Origin: Litoreibacter ponti
GTDB lineage: Bacteria; Pseudomonadota; Alphaproteobacteria; Rhodobacterales; Rhodobacteraceae
NCBI RefSeq assembly: GCF_003054285.1
Contig: NZ_QBKS01000002.1
Location: 124,001-188,000, forward strand
DNA: 64,000 nt
Direction of reading: 5' to 3'
Shown here: piece after piece, positions 32,576 to 39,912 of the stretch
Layout: every line of letters begins with the position of its first letter
Position numbering within the stretch: the first letter of the stretch is position 1
Position numbers and translations under genes: made by a program
The notes under the pieces: generated by a model
The model's database searches: none
Told to the model about the DNA's origin: nothing
Seen by the model: the letters and a program-made list of their open reading frames with translations, nothing else

Positions 32576-33616
32576 ATGGCCCGCGCGCCTTTCAAGATCA
32601 ACGGCACCGAGATCGCGCCCGGAGCGCGGGCGACCGTAAACCTCCCTGTCTCGACCCTGTCTGACCACACACCCGTGACGATGGCGGTGCATGTGATCCA
32701 TGGAAAACGCGCAGGCCCAACGATGTTCGCATCTGCAGGCATTCATGGCGACGAAGTCATCGGGGTCGAAATCCTGCGCCGCCTGATGCACACGCCTGCG
32801 CTTGCGACCCTGCGCGGCACGTTGCTGGTCGTGCCGATTGTCAATGCGTTCGGGTTTCACAACCATTCGCGCTACTTGCCGGACCGCCGCGATCTGAACC
32901 GCTCGTTCCCCGGGTCCGAGCGCGGCTCGCTGGCCTCCAGGCTGGCGCATATCTTCATGGAACAGGTGGTCGAGCAGTGCGATTTCGGGATCGATCTACA
33001 CTCGGCGGCGATCCACCGGACAAATCTGCCGCAGATCAGGGTCTCGGGCTCAGACACTTCGAAAATGCCGATGGCGCGGGCGTTTGGCGCACCGGTGATC
33101 CTGACCTCGGCCTTGCGGGAAGGCTCCCTGCGCGCCGCGGCACGCGACAAGGGGATCGACGTGCTGCTCTATGAGGCGGGCGAAGGCCTGCGCTTTGACG
33201 AGATGTACGTGCGCGCGGGCGTCGCAGGTATTCTGCGCGTCATGGTCCACCGCGAGATGCTGGCGCGCAAGGCCGTGGCGAAAGCCAAGGTGGCGCCGGT
33301 CTTGGCGAAGTCGTCGAAATGGCTGCGCGCGCCGGCAGGCGGGCTTTTGCGCAGCTACAAGAGCGAAGGCGAGATGGTGCGCGAAGGCGAGCTGCTGGCA
33401 ATGGTGTCAGACCCGTTTGGCGAGGCCGAGCGGGAGCTGGTGGCAAGCTTTGATGGCGTAATCATTGGTCGAGCCGTGATGCCGGTCGTGAACGAAGGCG
33501 ATGCGGTATACCACATCGCTGAAGTGGTCTCTTACGCGAAGGCCGAAAGTGCCGTGGAAGACCTGACGAGCCAGCTGGAAGAAGACCCGCTGTTCGACGA
33601 AGACGAAATCATCTGA
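32576..33616 (+). CDS. Succinylglutamate desuccinylase/aspartoacylase-family hydrolase
   Basis: A 346-aa zinc hydrolase of the M14-like AstE/AspA group. Zinc ligands are H57 and E60 in HGDE and H142 in DLHSA; DLNRSFPG (106-113) carries the substrate Arg. An all-beta C-terminal domain follows (LRAPAGGLLRSYKSEGEMV), like a lipoyl/biotin-type barrel seen in this group. Such enzymes remove acyl groups from amino acids or related amides; the substrate is unknown, and ectoine-derived or N-acyl compounds are possible. It starts 12 nt after the acyl-CoA synthetase gene. Confidence 0.82.
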   Translation: MARAPFKINGTEIAPGARATVNLPVSTLSDHTPVTMAVHVIHGKRAGPTMFASAGIHGDEVIGVEILRRLMHTPALATLRGTLLVVPIVNAFGFHNHSRYLPDRRDLNRSFPGSERGSLASRLAHIFMEQVVEQCDFGIDLHSAAIHRTNLPQIRVSGSDTSKMPMARAFGAPVILTSALREGSLRAAARDKGIDVLLYEAGEGLRFDEMYVRAGVAGILRVMVHREMLARKAVAKAKVAPVLAKSSKWLRAPAGGLLRSYKSEGEMVREGELLAMVSDPFGEAERELVASFDGVIIGRAVMPVVNEGDAVYHIAEVVSYAKAESAVEDLTSQLEEDPLFDEDEII

Positions 33617-33625
33617 GCGGGAGCG

Positions 33626-33719
33626 AAACTGCGTCGACGCAGTTTTCGAAATCCGTCTTGGAAGACGGTTTCCGACGCGAATTCCAATTCGCGTGACAAA
33701 GGCCGTTCGAACGGCCTTT
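33626..33719. repeat. Four tandem palindromes between convergent genes
   Basis: Four dyads follow one another with 2-3 nt between: AAACTGCGTCGACGCAGTTT (33626-33645, perfect), GAAATCCGTCTT/AAGACGGTTTC (33648-33672, one unpaired base), ACGCGAATT/AATTCGCGT (33675-33694) and AAAGGCCGTTC/GAACGGCCTTT (33698-33719, perfect 22 bp). Together they fill the gap between the stop codons of the AstE-like and BKACE genes. The last one could end transcription in both directions. No CRISPR-type spacing or repeat identity. Confidence 0.88.
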
Positions 33720-33725
33720 CCCGGC

Positions 33726-34580
33726 TCACTGGATCGGCCTAAGTCCCAGCAGCTCTCGCGCCTGCGCGGGCGTCGCAATCGGCCGCTCGTACTTTTCACA
33801 AAGCTCTGCTGCCCGGGCGATTAGCGCGGCATTCGATGGCGCAAGCGTTTCGCGGTCGAGGCGCACGTTGTCCTCTAACCCTGCGCGGGTGTGACCGCCC
33901 GCGGCGATCGCCCATTCATTGACCACTATCTGGTTCTGACCGATGCCCGCGGCACACCACGGCGCCTCCGGCGCACGGGTTCGCATCGTGTGGACATAGA
34001 AGTCGAACACCTCGCGATCAGCAGGCATGGCATTCTTCACGCCCATAACGAACTGCACGTAGAGCTTTCCATAGAGCGTCCCCGCCTCATGCATACGGAT
34101 CGCGTGCAGGATGTGGGACAGATCGAAGGCCTCGACCTCCGCCACGACCTTGTGGGTCCGCATCTCAGCTGCGAGCCAGGCCACAAGATCAGGCGGGTTC
34201 TCATAGACGCGGCTTGGAAAATTGTTCGACCCGACCGAAAGCGAGGCCATATCGGGCCTCAAGGACAGCATCGCGCCGCGCTCCTGTCCCGCACCTGACC
34301 GCCCTCCGGTCGAGAATTGGATGATCACGCCGGGGCAGTGTTTCTCGAGGCCCTCTTTCAGCCGCGCGAACCGCTCGGGGTCCGAGGTCGGCGTCTCGTC
34401 TTCCTTGCGCACGTGGGCGTGGATGATCGACGCTCCGGCCTCCACCGCCGCGTGGCTGCTTTCGACCTGCTCGCTGACGCTGATCGGCACCGCCGGGTTG
34501 TCGGCTTTGCGCGGCACCGACCCTGTGATCGCGCAGCACAGGATGCAGGGTTTTCCCGCGACGGATTGAGCTTCAGACAT
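33726..34580 (-). CDS. Beta-keto acid cleavage enzyme (BKACE, DUF849)
   Basis: A 284-aa TIM-barrel protein of the 3-keto-5-aminohexanoate cleavage family. Zinc ligands H54 and H56 are in IIHAHVRKED, with the early catalytic Glu/Asp replaced by an AITGSVPRK segment typical of the family. BKACE enzymes react a beta-keto acid with acetyl-CoA to give acetoacetate and a shorter acyl-CoA. It overlaps the pcaG stop by 8 nt, so it is in the protocatechuate operon; beta-ketoadipate is then the obvious candidate substrate, giving succinyl-CoA and acetoacetate. That is an inference. Confidence 0.85.
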   Translation of the reverse strand: MSEAQSVAGKPCILCCAITGSVPRKADNPAVPISVSEQVESSHAAVEAGASIIHAHVRKEDETPTSDPERFARLKEGLEKHCPGVIIQFSTGGRSGAGQERGAMLSLRPDMASLSVGSNNFPSRVYENPPDLVAWLAAEMRTHKVVAEVEAFDLSHILHAIRMHEAGTLYGKLYVQFVMGVKNAMPADREVFDFYVHTMRTRAPEAPWCAAGIGQNQIVVNEWAIAAGGHTRAGLEDNVRLDRETLAPSNAALIARAAELCEKYERPIATPAQARELLGLRPIQ

Positions 34581-35115
34581 TGAGAAATACCGTTTCATTT
34601 TCGCCTTGCAGACGAATGGTATGCGCGTAGCGCGCACCATCCCGCGCTGCGATCATCGTGTGCGCCCGGTCGCCGGCTGCGGCGAGCACCGTGTCCTTTG
34701 AATTATCGAGATCCCCGAAATATATCCGCGTATGCAGGCCCAGGTTGATGCCCCGCGCCACGATCCAGAGCATCAGATGGGGCGCCTGCCCCGGCAGCGC
34801 GCCCGGGCAGATCGTATCGATATGGATCGCGCCGGTCTCTGCATCCGCGGGCAATCGCGTCCAGCCGTGCGCGCCGCCGGTGTCGAACCGGCCGTCCGCA
34901 TCCGGCTGCCAGACTTCCACCATCGCATCGCCCACCGGCGTGCCCGCCCCGTCCAGAAGAACGCAATCCACCTGTACTCGCTCGCCCTCACCGGCCATCG
35001 GGTGGGCGCCCAAATCCTGTCCCTCGTACATCCCGGAAAGGCCCGCGAAGCTGGGAACGCATCCGATATGAACATACGGCCCGGCTGTCTGGGACGGGCT
35101 TTGCTTCAGTGCCAT
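34573..35115 (-). CDS. pcaG: Protocatechuate 3,4-dioxygenase alpha subunit
   Basis: A 180-aa intradiol dioxygenase alpha chain, starting MALKQSPSQTAGPYVHIGC. VEVWQPDADGRFD and APHLMLWIVARGINLGLHTR are typical. The alpha chain lacks the complete iron ligand set, as is normal; iron sits in the beta chain. The complex cleaves the ring of protocatechuate to beta-carboxy-muconate in the cytosol. The ATG overlaps the pcaH TGA. Confidence 0.94.
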   Translation of the reverse strand: MALKQSPSQTAGPYVHIGCVPSFAGLSGMYEGQDLGAHPMAGEGERVQVDCVLLDGAGTPVGDAMVEVWQPDADGRFDTGGAHGWTRLPADAETGAIHIDTICPGALPGQAPHLMLWIVARGINLGLHTRIYFGDLDNSKDTVLAAAGDRAHTMIAARDGARYAHTIRLQGENETVFLNV

Positions 35116-35834
35116 CAGTTCCCCTCCGGTCGGTTCTCAAACGGGGTCGAGCCACGTCCGCGCAGCACGATGTCGAAGCGGTAGGCGCGAATGTCCATGG
35201 GCACCGTATGCTCCATATCAAGCTTGGCCACGAGAGACTCTACCGCATCGGGGTCCGGGATGGTCTGCACGATCGGGCAGAGCGGGATATGCGGATCACC
35301 TTCGAAATACATCTGGGTGATCAGGCGTTGGGCGAAGCTCTCGCCAAAGCAGCTGAAATGGATATGCGCGGGCCGCCAGTCATTGCCGCCGTTGGGCCAC
35401 GGGTAGGGCCCGGGCCGGATTGTGCGGAAGGAATAGGCGCCATCCTCGCCCGTAATCATCCGCCCACAGCCGCCGAAATTCGGGTCAAGCGGAGCGAGAT
35501 AGCCATCCTTCTTGTGGCGATAGCGCCCGCCCGCATTGGCCTGCCACACCTCGATCAACGCGCCGCCCACCGGACGGGCCTGCTCGTCGAGAAGCCGCCC
35601 ATGCACGATGATGCGCTCGCCAATAGGCTGCTGGCCGGGTTGCGCGTAGTTCTGGATCAGATCGTGGTCCAGCGGGCCAAGGAGGTCATGGCCAAAGGTC
35701 GGCCCGGACAGCTCACCGGGCCCTTGCTCGATCTCGAGCAATTTGTGGGACGGCGCGCGCAGCCGGGTGCTGCGGTAGTCCGGCGTCAGCGCCGGAGGGT
35801 GTCGATCAAGATCCTGCGGCGCAACCTTGTTCAT
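35115..35834 (-). CDS. pcaH: Protocatechuate 3,4-dioxygenase beta subunit
   Basis: A 239-aa intradiol dioxygenase beta chain. The four ferric ligands are present: Y105 in GGRYRHK, Y144 in PGPYPWP, and H157 and H159 in WRPAHIHF; the catalytic Arg is R154. The ATG at 35834 overlaps the stop of the upstream cupin gene as ATGA. pcaB, C, D and Q are not in this window, so the rest of the pathway must be elsewhere. Confidence 0.95.
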   Translation of the reverse strand: MNKVAPQDLDRHPPALTPDYRSTRLRAPSHKLLEIEQGPGELSGPTFGHDLLGPLDHDLIQNYAQPGQQPIGERIIVHGRLLDEQARPVGGALIEVWQANAGGRYRHKKDGYLAPLDPNFGGCGRMITGEDGAYSFRTIRPGPYPWPNGGNDWRPAHIHFSCFGESFAQRLITQMYFEGDPHIPLCPIVQTIPDPDAVESLVAKLDMEHTVPMDIRAYRFDIVLRGRGSTPFENRPEGN

Positions 35835-36529
35835 TTGGCCAAAAGGCCCCAAGCCTCGTAGTCGGACACAAGCAGATGGGTGGGATCGACATCCTCCTCC
35901 ACCTGCGCGAAACGCCCGATTGGCTGGGTGAAGACATTGTCAGTCAGATCGTCATTGACCGCAGAGACTTCACCGATCAGCACGTCGCCGCCCGCGCCCC
36001 AGAACTTGTGCCAGTTGCCCGGGCGCAATGTCACGCTTTCGCCGGGCGAAAGCTCCAGGACATCGCCCGCCTTCAATATGCGCGGGATGCCGTCGCAGGC
36101 CACGGGCACGTCCGCGTGCGGGTCGAGGTTTCCCTCCGCATCGCTTTCGAACATTTCGATCGCCAAAGTGGCGCCACCACGATTGATGATGTCCTCAGTC
36201 TTGAAGATGTGGCGGTGCATGGGCGAGATCTGATTTTCGCGCGAGATCATGATCTTCTCGGCATAGCACATGCCGCCGCCCTTCTTCTCGAGCTCCGACA
36301 GCACGCCGTTTCGGGTCGTGAACAGGAACAGGCCCATCTTCTCGAAGTCGCCATCCCCGTAATCTGTGATGTCCCAACCCAACCGGGCGGAAGTGATGCC
36401 GCCGATCTCCCCCTTGCGCGCCTGCATCTCAGCCGGGCTCCAATAGGCGAACGGCGGCAGTCGGAACCCGAACGAGGCGATAAAGTCATCAGCCTGCGCG
36501 ATAATGGTGTTGATTTCGGAGCGTTTCAC
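35831..36529 (-). CDS. D-lyxose/D-mannose isomerase-type cupin
   Basis: A 232-aa cupin protein of the D-lyxose ketol-isomerase family. The expected metal ligands are visible as H105 and H107 in MHRHIFK, E112, and H174 in GNWHKFWG. On this basis it would interconvert lyxose and xylulose. As the first gene of an operon with pcaH, pcaG and a BKACE gene, its true substrate may be something else. No regulator adjoins it; the promoter is in the 104-bp gap before tRNA-Phe. Confidence 0.8.
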   Translation of the reverse strand: MKRSEINTIIAQADDFIASFGFRLPPFAYWSPAEMQARKGEIGGITSARLGWDITDYGDGDFEKMGLFLFTTRNGVLSELEKKGGGMCYAEKIMISRENQISPMHRHIFKTEDIINRGGATLAIEMFESDAEGNLDPHADVPVACDGIPRILKAGDVLELSPGESVTLRPGNWHKFWGAGGDVLIGEVSAVNDDLTDNVFTQPIGRFAQVEEDVDPTHLLVSDYEAWGLLAK

Positions 36530-36633
36530 CGGTCGCCTCCCGTTCCAGCGTCAGAGGAATTCCTATCAGGCAAGCGGGCGCGATGAAAAGAGATTTCCGT
36601 CGTGAGAGCAGGACGGCGATTTGGGTAAATGGA

Positions 36634-36708
36634 TGGTGCCCGGGGGCGGAATCGAACCACCGACACGAGGATTTTCAATCCACTGCTCTACCCCTGAGCT
36701 ACCCGGGC
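36634..36708 (-). tRNA. tRNA-Phe (GAA)
   Basis: The 75-nt gene folds as a cloverleaf: acceptor GCCCGGG/CCCGGGC, D arm GCTC/GAGC, anticodon loop TTGAAAA giving GAA, T arm GGTGG/CCGCC, A73 and encoded CCA. The anticodon stem GTGGA/TCCTC has a U-U mismatch at the second pair. Confidence 0.97.
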
Positions 36709-36832
36709 ACCGGGTGTTCGCATAGAGGCCTTACCTGCGAACGTGGGCCTCTTTAGGCCAGTGGTTTCATGCTGTCCAGAGGGGATTGGCGAAATTTTCG
36801 GACCGAGGCATTGCCCCCCGTCAAGCGAGCTT

Positions 36833-37039
36833 TCAATGGGTCTTGCGCGGGGTGTTGGAGGCGATCTCGCCCAACGCCTTTTCAAGCTCTTCCATCAGTT
36901 CGTCCTCGTCATCAGGGTCCTGGCTTGGGACCGCGTAGGCGCCCGTCATCCAGCGACCCAAATCCACATCCGCACAGCGTTTGGAACAAAACGGGCGGAA
37001 TTTGGCATCCGTCTCCTTGGAGCAGATCGGGCAGCTCAT
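36833..37039 (-). CDS. yacG: Zinc-ribbon DNA gyrase inhibitor YacG
   Basis: A 68-aa YacG protein. The zinc ligands are C3, C6, C18 and C22 (CPICS and PFCSKRC), followed by DLGRWMTGAYAVP. The tail is acidic. In E. coli YacG binds GyrB and inhibits gyrase. It overlaps the RNase E/G stop as ATGA and ends the long minus-strand operon that starts at murA. Confidence 0.95.
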   Translation of the reverse strand: MSCPICSKETDAKFRPFCSKRCADVDLGRWMTGAYAVPSQDPDDEDELMEELEKALGEIASNTPRKTH

Positions 37040-38064
37040 TGGATCAGTCCTTTGGGCAGTGGCAAGCGCTCGCGCTTTCGTTGCAACTCAAAATGCCCCA
37101 GCGGGGTCCAGCCGACAAGGGAGGTCTCGATGCTGTCTGCGCGGAAAGCCTGCCGCAACGCGACCTCGAACTGCTTGCGGTCCTTTTTGGGCATCGGCGC
37201 GAGATCAAGCGTGATCTGACCGCCAAGCCCGCGCAGGCGCAATGCGCGGGGCAAGACCTTGGCCATGGCCAGGTTCGCCTTCAGGCCCGCAGCGGGCGAG
37301 AAATCCCCACCTGTGTTGACATCGACCGCCACCAGCGCGCGCGTCGGCTCTATGAAGATCGAGCCTTGGGCAATCGGCACCTGCGGATCATCAAGGGCGG
37401 CCAGCGCATCGAGAACGCCGTGCGCCTCGAACCCCTCCACGTTCTCGTCTCCATAGGGCCAATCACGCCACGCCAGATCATGCGGCCCGGGCGCATCGAC
37501 CAGAAGCTCGGGCGGGCCTTCCGTGTCCGCGAGCACCGCATCGGCCAGATCGAGCAGGCTATCTGCTTCCTCGGCGATATCGTCAGGATCAAGGCCGACC
37601 GCGCCGGTGCGCAGGATCACGCCATGCCCGGCCTCAGGCGCGCGGGAGCGGTGCAGCGCCTCGAGCAGGGTCTCACGCACGTCCTCATCGCGGATCTGGC
37701 GGGAGACGTTTAGACCCTTCGCCCCAGGCGTCACGATCACGGCGCGGCCCTTGAAGATCAGCCGATCCGTGACCGGAACGGCCTTGTGCGGCTCAGCGTA
37801 GGAGGTCACCTGCACGAGCATCGTCGCGCCGGGCTTGAGCCCCTGCGCGCCGCGCAAAAGCGCGGTGTCACCGTCCGGGAGCTTGATGATCATGCCGCCC
37901 TGTCCCTTCACGGGGCGGTCTGCGGTGGCGCGGAAAATGGCGCCGGGCGCGGGTGGTGCATCATCTGCGGGGGCAAGCAACAGATCGTCGAGTTGTCCAT
38001 CCACCAGCCGGGCCGCGGCCTCGCGCCCGTCAAGCTGGCCCAATACGATCCGCGCGCCCTTCAT
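37036..38064 (-). CDS. Short RNase E/G-family protein without S1 domain
   Basis: A 342-aa member of the Rne/Rng family. The DNase I-like catalytic part is complete, with the metal-binding aspartates D248 in LVAVDVNTGG and D287 in ITLDLAPMP. The usual N-terminal S1 RNA-binding domain seems absent or very reduced, and there is no CPxC Zn-link motif, so it is shorter than E. coli RNase G (about 490 aa). Alphaproteobacteria keep this short form next to yacG, in addition to a full RNase E elsewhere. It overlaps maf and yacG as ATGA. Confidence 0.85.
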   Translation of the reverse strand: MKGARIVLGQLDGREAAARLVDGQLDDLLLAPADDAPPAPGAIFRATADRPVKGQGGMIIKLPDGDTALLRGAQGLKPGATMLVQVTSYAEPHKAVPVTDRLIFKGRAVIVTPGAKGLNVSRQIRDEDVRETLLEALHRSRAPEAGHGVILRTGAVGLDPDDIAEEADSLLDLADAVLADTEGPPELLVDAPGPHDLAWRDWPYGDENVEGFEAHGVLDALAALDDPQVPIAQGSIFIEPTRALVAVDVNTGGDFSPAAGLKANLAMAKVLPRALRLRGLGGQITLDLAPMPKKDRKQFEVALRQAFRADSIETSLVGWTPLGHFELQRKRERLPLPKGLIQ

Positions 38065-38657
38065 CGCCGCGCCTCGAAGCCCGCGGCGCGCAACAGGACC
38101 GCGGCTTCGGCCACTGGCAGGCCGACCACGGCCGTGTAGGAGCCCTCGATCCACGGGATGAACGCGCCTGCGGGGCCTTGGATCGCGTAGCCGCCCGTCT
38201 TGCCCTGCCAATCGTCGGTTGCCAGGTAGCCGTTCAATTCTTCGTCCGAGAGCGATTTCATCTTCACAGTTGTGACCACGTCTCGCTCCCAGATCTGCGC
38301 GTCACGCTTCACAGCGACCGCAGTGATGACCTTGTGGCGGCGCCCGGACAACGACAGCAGAAACTGCGCCGCCTCGGCCGCATCGGCGGGCTTGCCCAGA
38401 ATGCGCCGTCCCACGGCGACCGTCGTATCCGCGCACAGCGCGACCTCATCCGGGGCAAGCTCCAACGCCTCCGCCTTGCTGCGCGCGATGCGCTGACAAT
38501 AAGCGCGAGGCAGCTCACCCGGCTGCGGGGTCTCGTCAATGTCGGGGGGGCGCACGTCGTCGGGTGTGATCCCCAGCTGCGCCAAAAGCTCCAGCCGCCG
38601 CGGCGAGCCAGAACCCAAAACCAGCCGCAACCCGGGGTCCCGGGCCAGCGTGGTCAC
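38061..38657 (-). CDS. maf: Maf-family nucleotide pyrophosphatase
   Basis: A 198-aa Maf protein that hydrolyses dTTP, UTP or modified nucleotides to monophosphates. SGSPRRLELLAQLG (16-29), CADTTVAVGRRILGKP and the later GYAIQGPAGAF are family signatures; the catalytic Asp is in CADT. The start is GTG at 38657, overlapping the infA stop as GTGA. Confidence 0.93.
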   Translation of the reverse strand: MTTLARDPGLRLVLGSGSPRRLELLAQLGITPDDVRPPDIDETPQPGELPRAYCQRIARSKAEALELAPDEVALCADTTVAVGRRILGKPADAAEAAQFLLSLSGRRHKVITAVAVKRDAQIWERDVVTTVKMKSLSDEELNGYLATDDWQGKTGGYAIQGPAGAFIPWIEGSYTAVVGLPVAEAAVLLRAAGFEARR

Positions 38658-38872
38658 TTGAAGCGGTAGTTGATCCGACCCTTGGTCAGATCATAGGGGG
38701 TCATCTCGACCTGCACCTTGTCGCCTGCCAGAACACGGATGCGGTTCTTGCGCATCTTGCCTGCCGTATGTGCGATGATCTCATGGCCGTTTTCCAGCTC
38801 GACCCGAAATGTCGCGTTCGGCAGGAGTTCCTTCACGACGCCGGGGAATTCGAGCAGTTCTTCCTTGGCCAT
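38654..38872 (-). CDS. infA: Translation initiation factor IF-1
   Basis: A 72-aa single OB-fold protein: MAKEELLEFPGVVKELLPNA and ending in the usual KGRINYRFK. It binds the ribosomal A site during initiation. The ATG at 38872 has CGGAGTG upstream. A 103-nt gap upstream could carry its own promoter inside the operon. Confidence 0.98.
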   Translation of the reverse strand: MAKEELLEFPGVVKELLPNATFRVELENGHEIIAHTAGKMRKNRIRVLAGDKVQVEMTPYDLTKGRINYRFK

Positions 38873-38975
38873 GTTCACTCCGTTGTTGCGCCCACCAAGC
38901 TGCGGGCGTGGCACTAAATGCGCCGGGTCTTGGGGGTTTTCAAGGGTTAACTCGCCCCAAGTGCGGCGCGGCGCG

Positions 38976-39437
38976 CTATTTTAAGGCCGTTGGCGGGCCA
39001 AATCGCTTGAGGATGCGCTCTTTGATCTGGTCGCGGGCCATGCGGTACGAGTTCAGCTTTTCCTCACGCCCCTCGCCAAGCCCCGTGGGATCAAGGATCG
39101 GCCAGTATTCGACATCTAGATGGTAGAGACGGGTCATCTCCAACGCCTGGCGCTGCGAGGCAGGGCTGAGCGCCACAATCAAATCGAAGCCCGACAGATC
39201 GTCCCCCCATTCCTGCATCTCCTCAAAGCTGCGGGTGCGGTGGCGCGACAGCTCGACCCCCAGCTCGGCGCAGACTGCGACCGAGAAGCCGTCGATGTCG
39301 AGATCGTTCTTCACCCCCGCCGACTGGATATAGATGTCGGTGCCGTAGAACTTCTTCATCAAGCCCTCGGCCATCGGAGAGCGCACTGCGTTGTGGTCAC
39401 AGCAGAACAGCACCGATTGGGGATGATCCGCCGACAT
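38976..39437 (-). CDS. Low-molecular-weight protein-tyrosine-phosphatase-like protein
   Basis: A 153-aa protein of the LMW-PTP/arsenate reductase fold. The P-loop is C13-x5-R19 in FCCDHNAVRSPMAEG, and the catalytic Asp would be in WPILDPTG. The substrate could be phosphotyrosine or arsenate; the operon position (next to UPF0262 and infA) is conserved in alphaproteobacteria but does not tell. It begins 4 nt after the UPF0262 stop. Confidence 0.87.
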   Translation of the reverse strand: MSADHPQSVLFCCDHNAVRSPMAEGLMKKFYGTDIYIQSAGVKNDLDIDGFSVAVCAELGVELSRHRTRSFEEMQEWGDDLSGFDLIVALSPASQRQALEMTRLYHLDVEYWPILDPTGLGEGREEKLNSYRMARDQIKERILKRFGPPTALK

Positions 39438-39441
39438 CCGC

Positions 39442-39912
39442 TCAGCCCCCGAAATGAAGAACGCAGATCAGGGTGAAAAGGCGCCGTGCGGTGTCACTAT
39501 CGACCTCGGCCTTGCCCTCGAGACGCTCCATCAAAACCTGGGCGCCCTCATTGTGAATGCCCCGGCGGGCCATGTCGATCGTCTCGATCTGTGCCGGGGA
39601 GAGCTTCTTGACCGCGTCGAAATAGCTTTCGCAGATCTGGAAGTAGTCCTTCACGACCTGTCGAAACGGGCCGAGGGACAGGTGAAATTCCACCGCCTTC
39701 TCATCCGCTTCGGTCTGTACATCGAACACCAGCCGACGCTCTCGGATCGCAAGCTCAAGCTTGTAGGGCCCCTCCGGCGCGCCGTCCTGCGGCAGGGCGA
39801 AGCTGTTCTGCTCCAGCAGATCAAAGATGGCGACCTTGCGTTCCTGCTCGATCTCGGGCGTGGGGGTCGGAAGGCCGCTATCGTCGATGCGGACCGCGCA
39901 TAGCTTACTCAT
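39442..39912 (-). CDS. UPF0262 family protein
   Basis: A 156-aa alphaproteobacterial protein of unknown function. The family pattern includes EIEQERKVAIFDLLEQN, DYFQICESYFDAVKKLSPAQ and DMARRGIHNEGAQVLMERL. No signal peptide or membrane segment. The start overlaps the hisD stop by 8 nt, an arrangement kept across the class. Confidence 0.9.
   Translation of the reverse strand: MSKLCAVRIDDSGLPTPTPEIEQERKVAIFDLLEQNSFALPQDGAPEGPYKLELAIRERRLVFDVQTEADEKAVEFHLSLGPFRQVVKDYFQICESYFDAVKKLSPAQIETIDMARRGIHNEGAQVLMERLEGKAEVDSDTARRLFTLICVLHFGG

Noticed and set aside
33626..33719. CRISPR array
   Set aside because: The block is made of different palindromes with no identical repeats, no spacers of constant length and no cas genes in the window.
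36709..36832. Terminator between yacG and tRNA-Phe
   Set aside because: GAGGCC and GGCCTC can pair (36725-36751), but the stem is only 6 bp with a 15-nt loop and no T-run on the minus strand.
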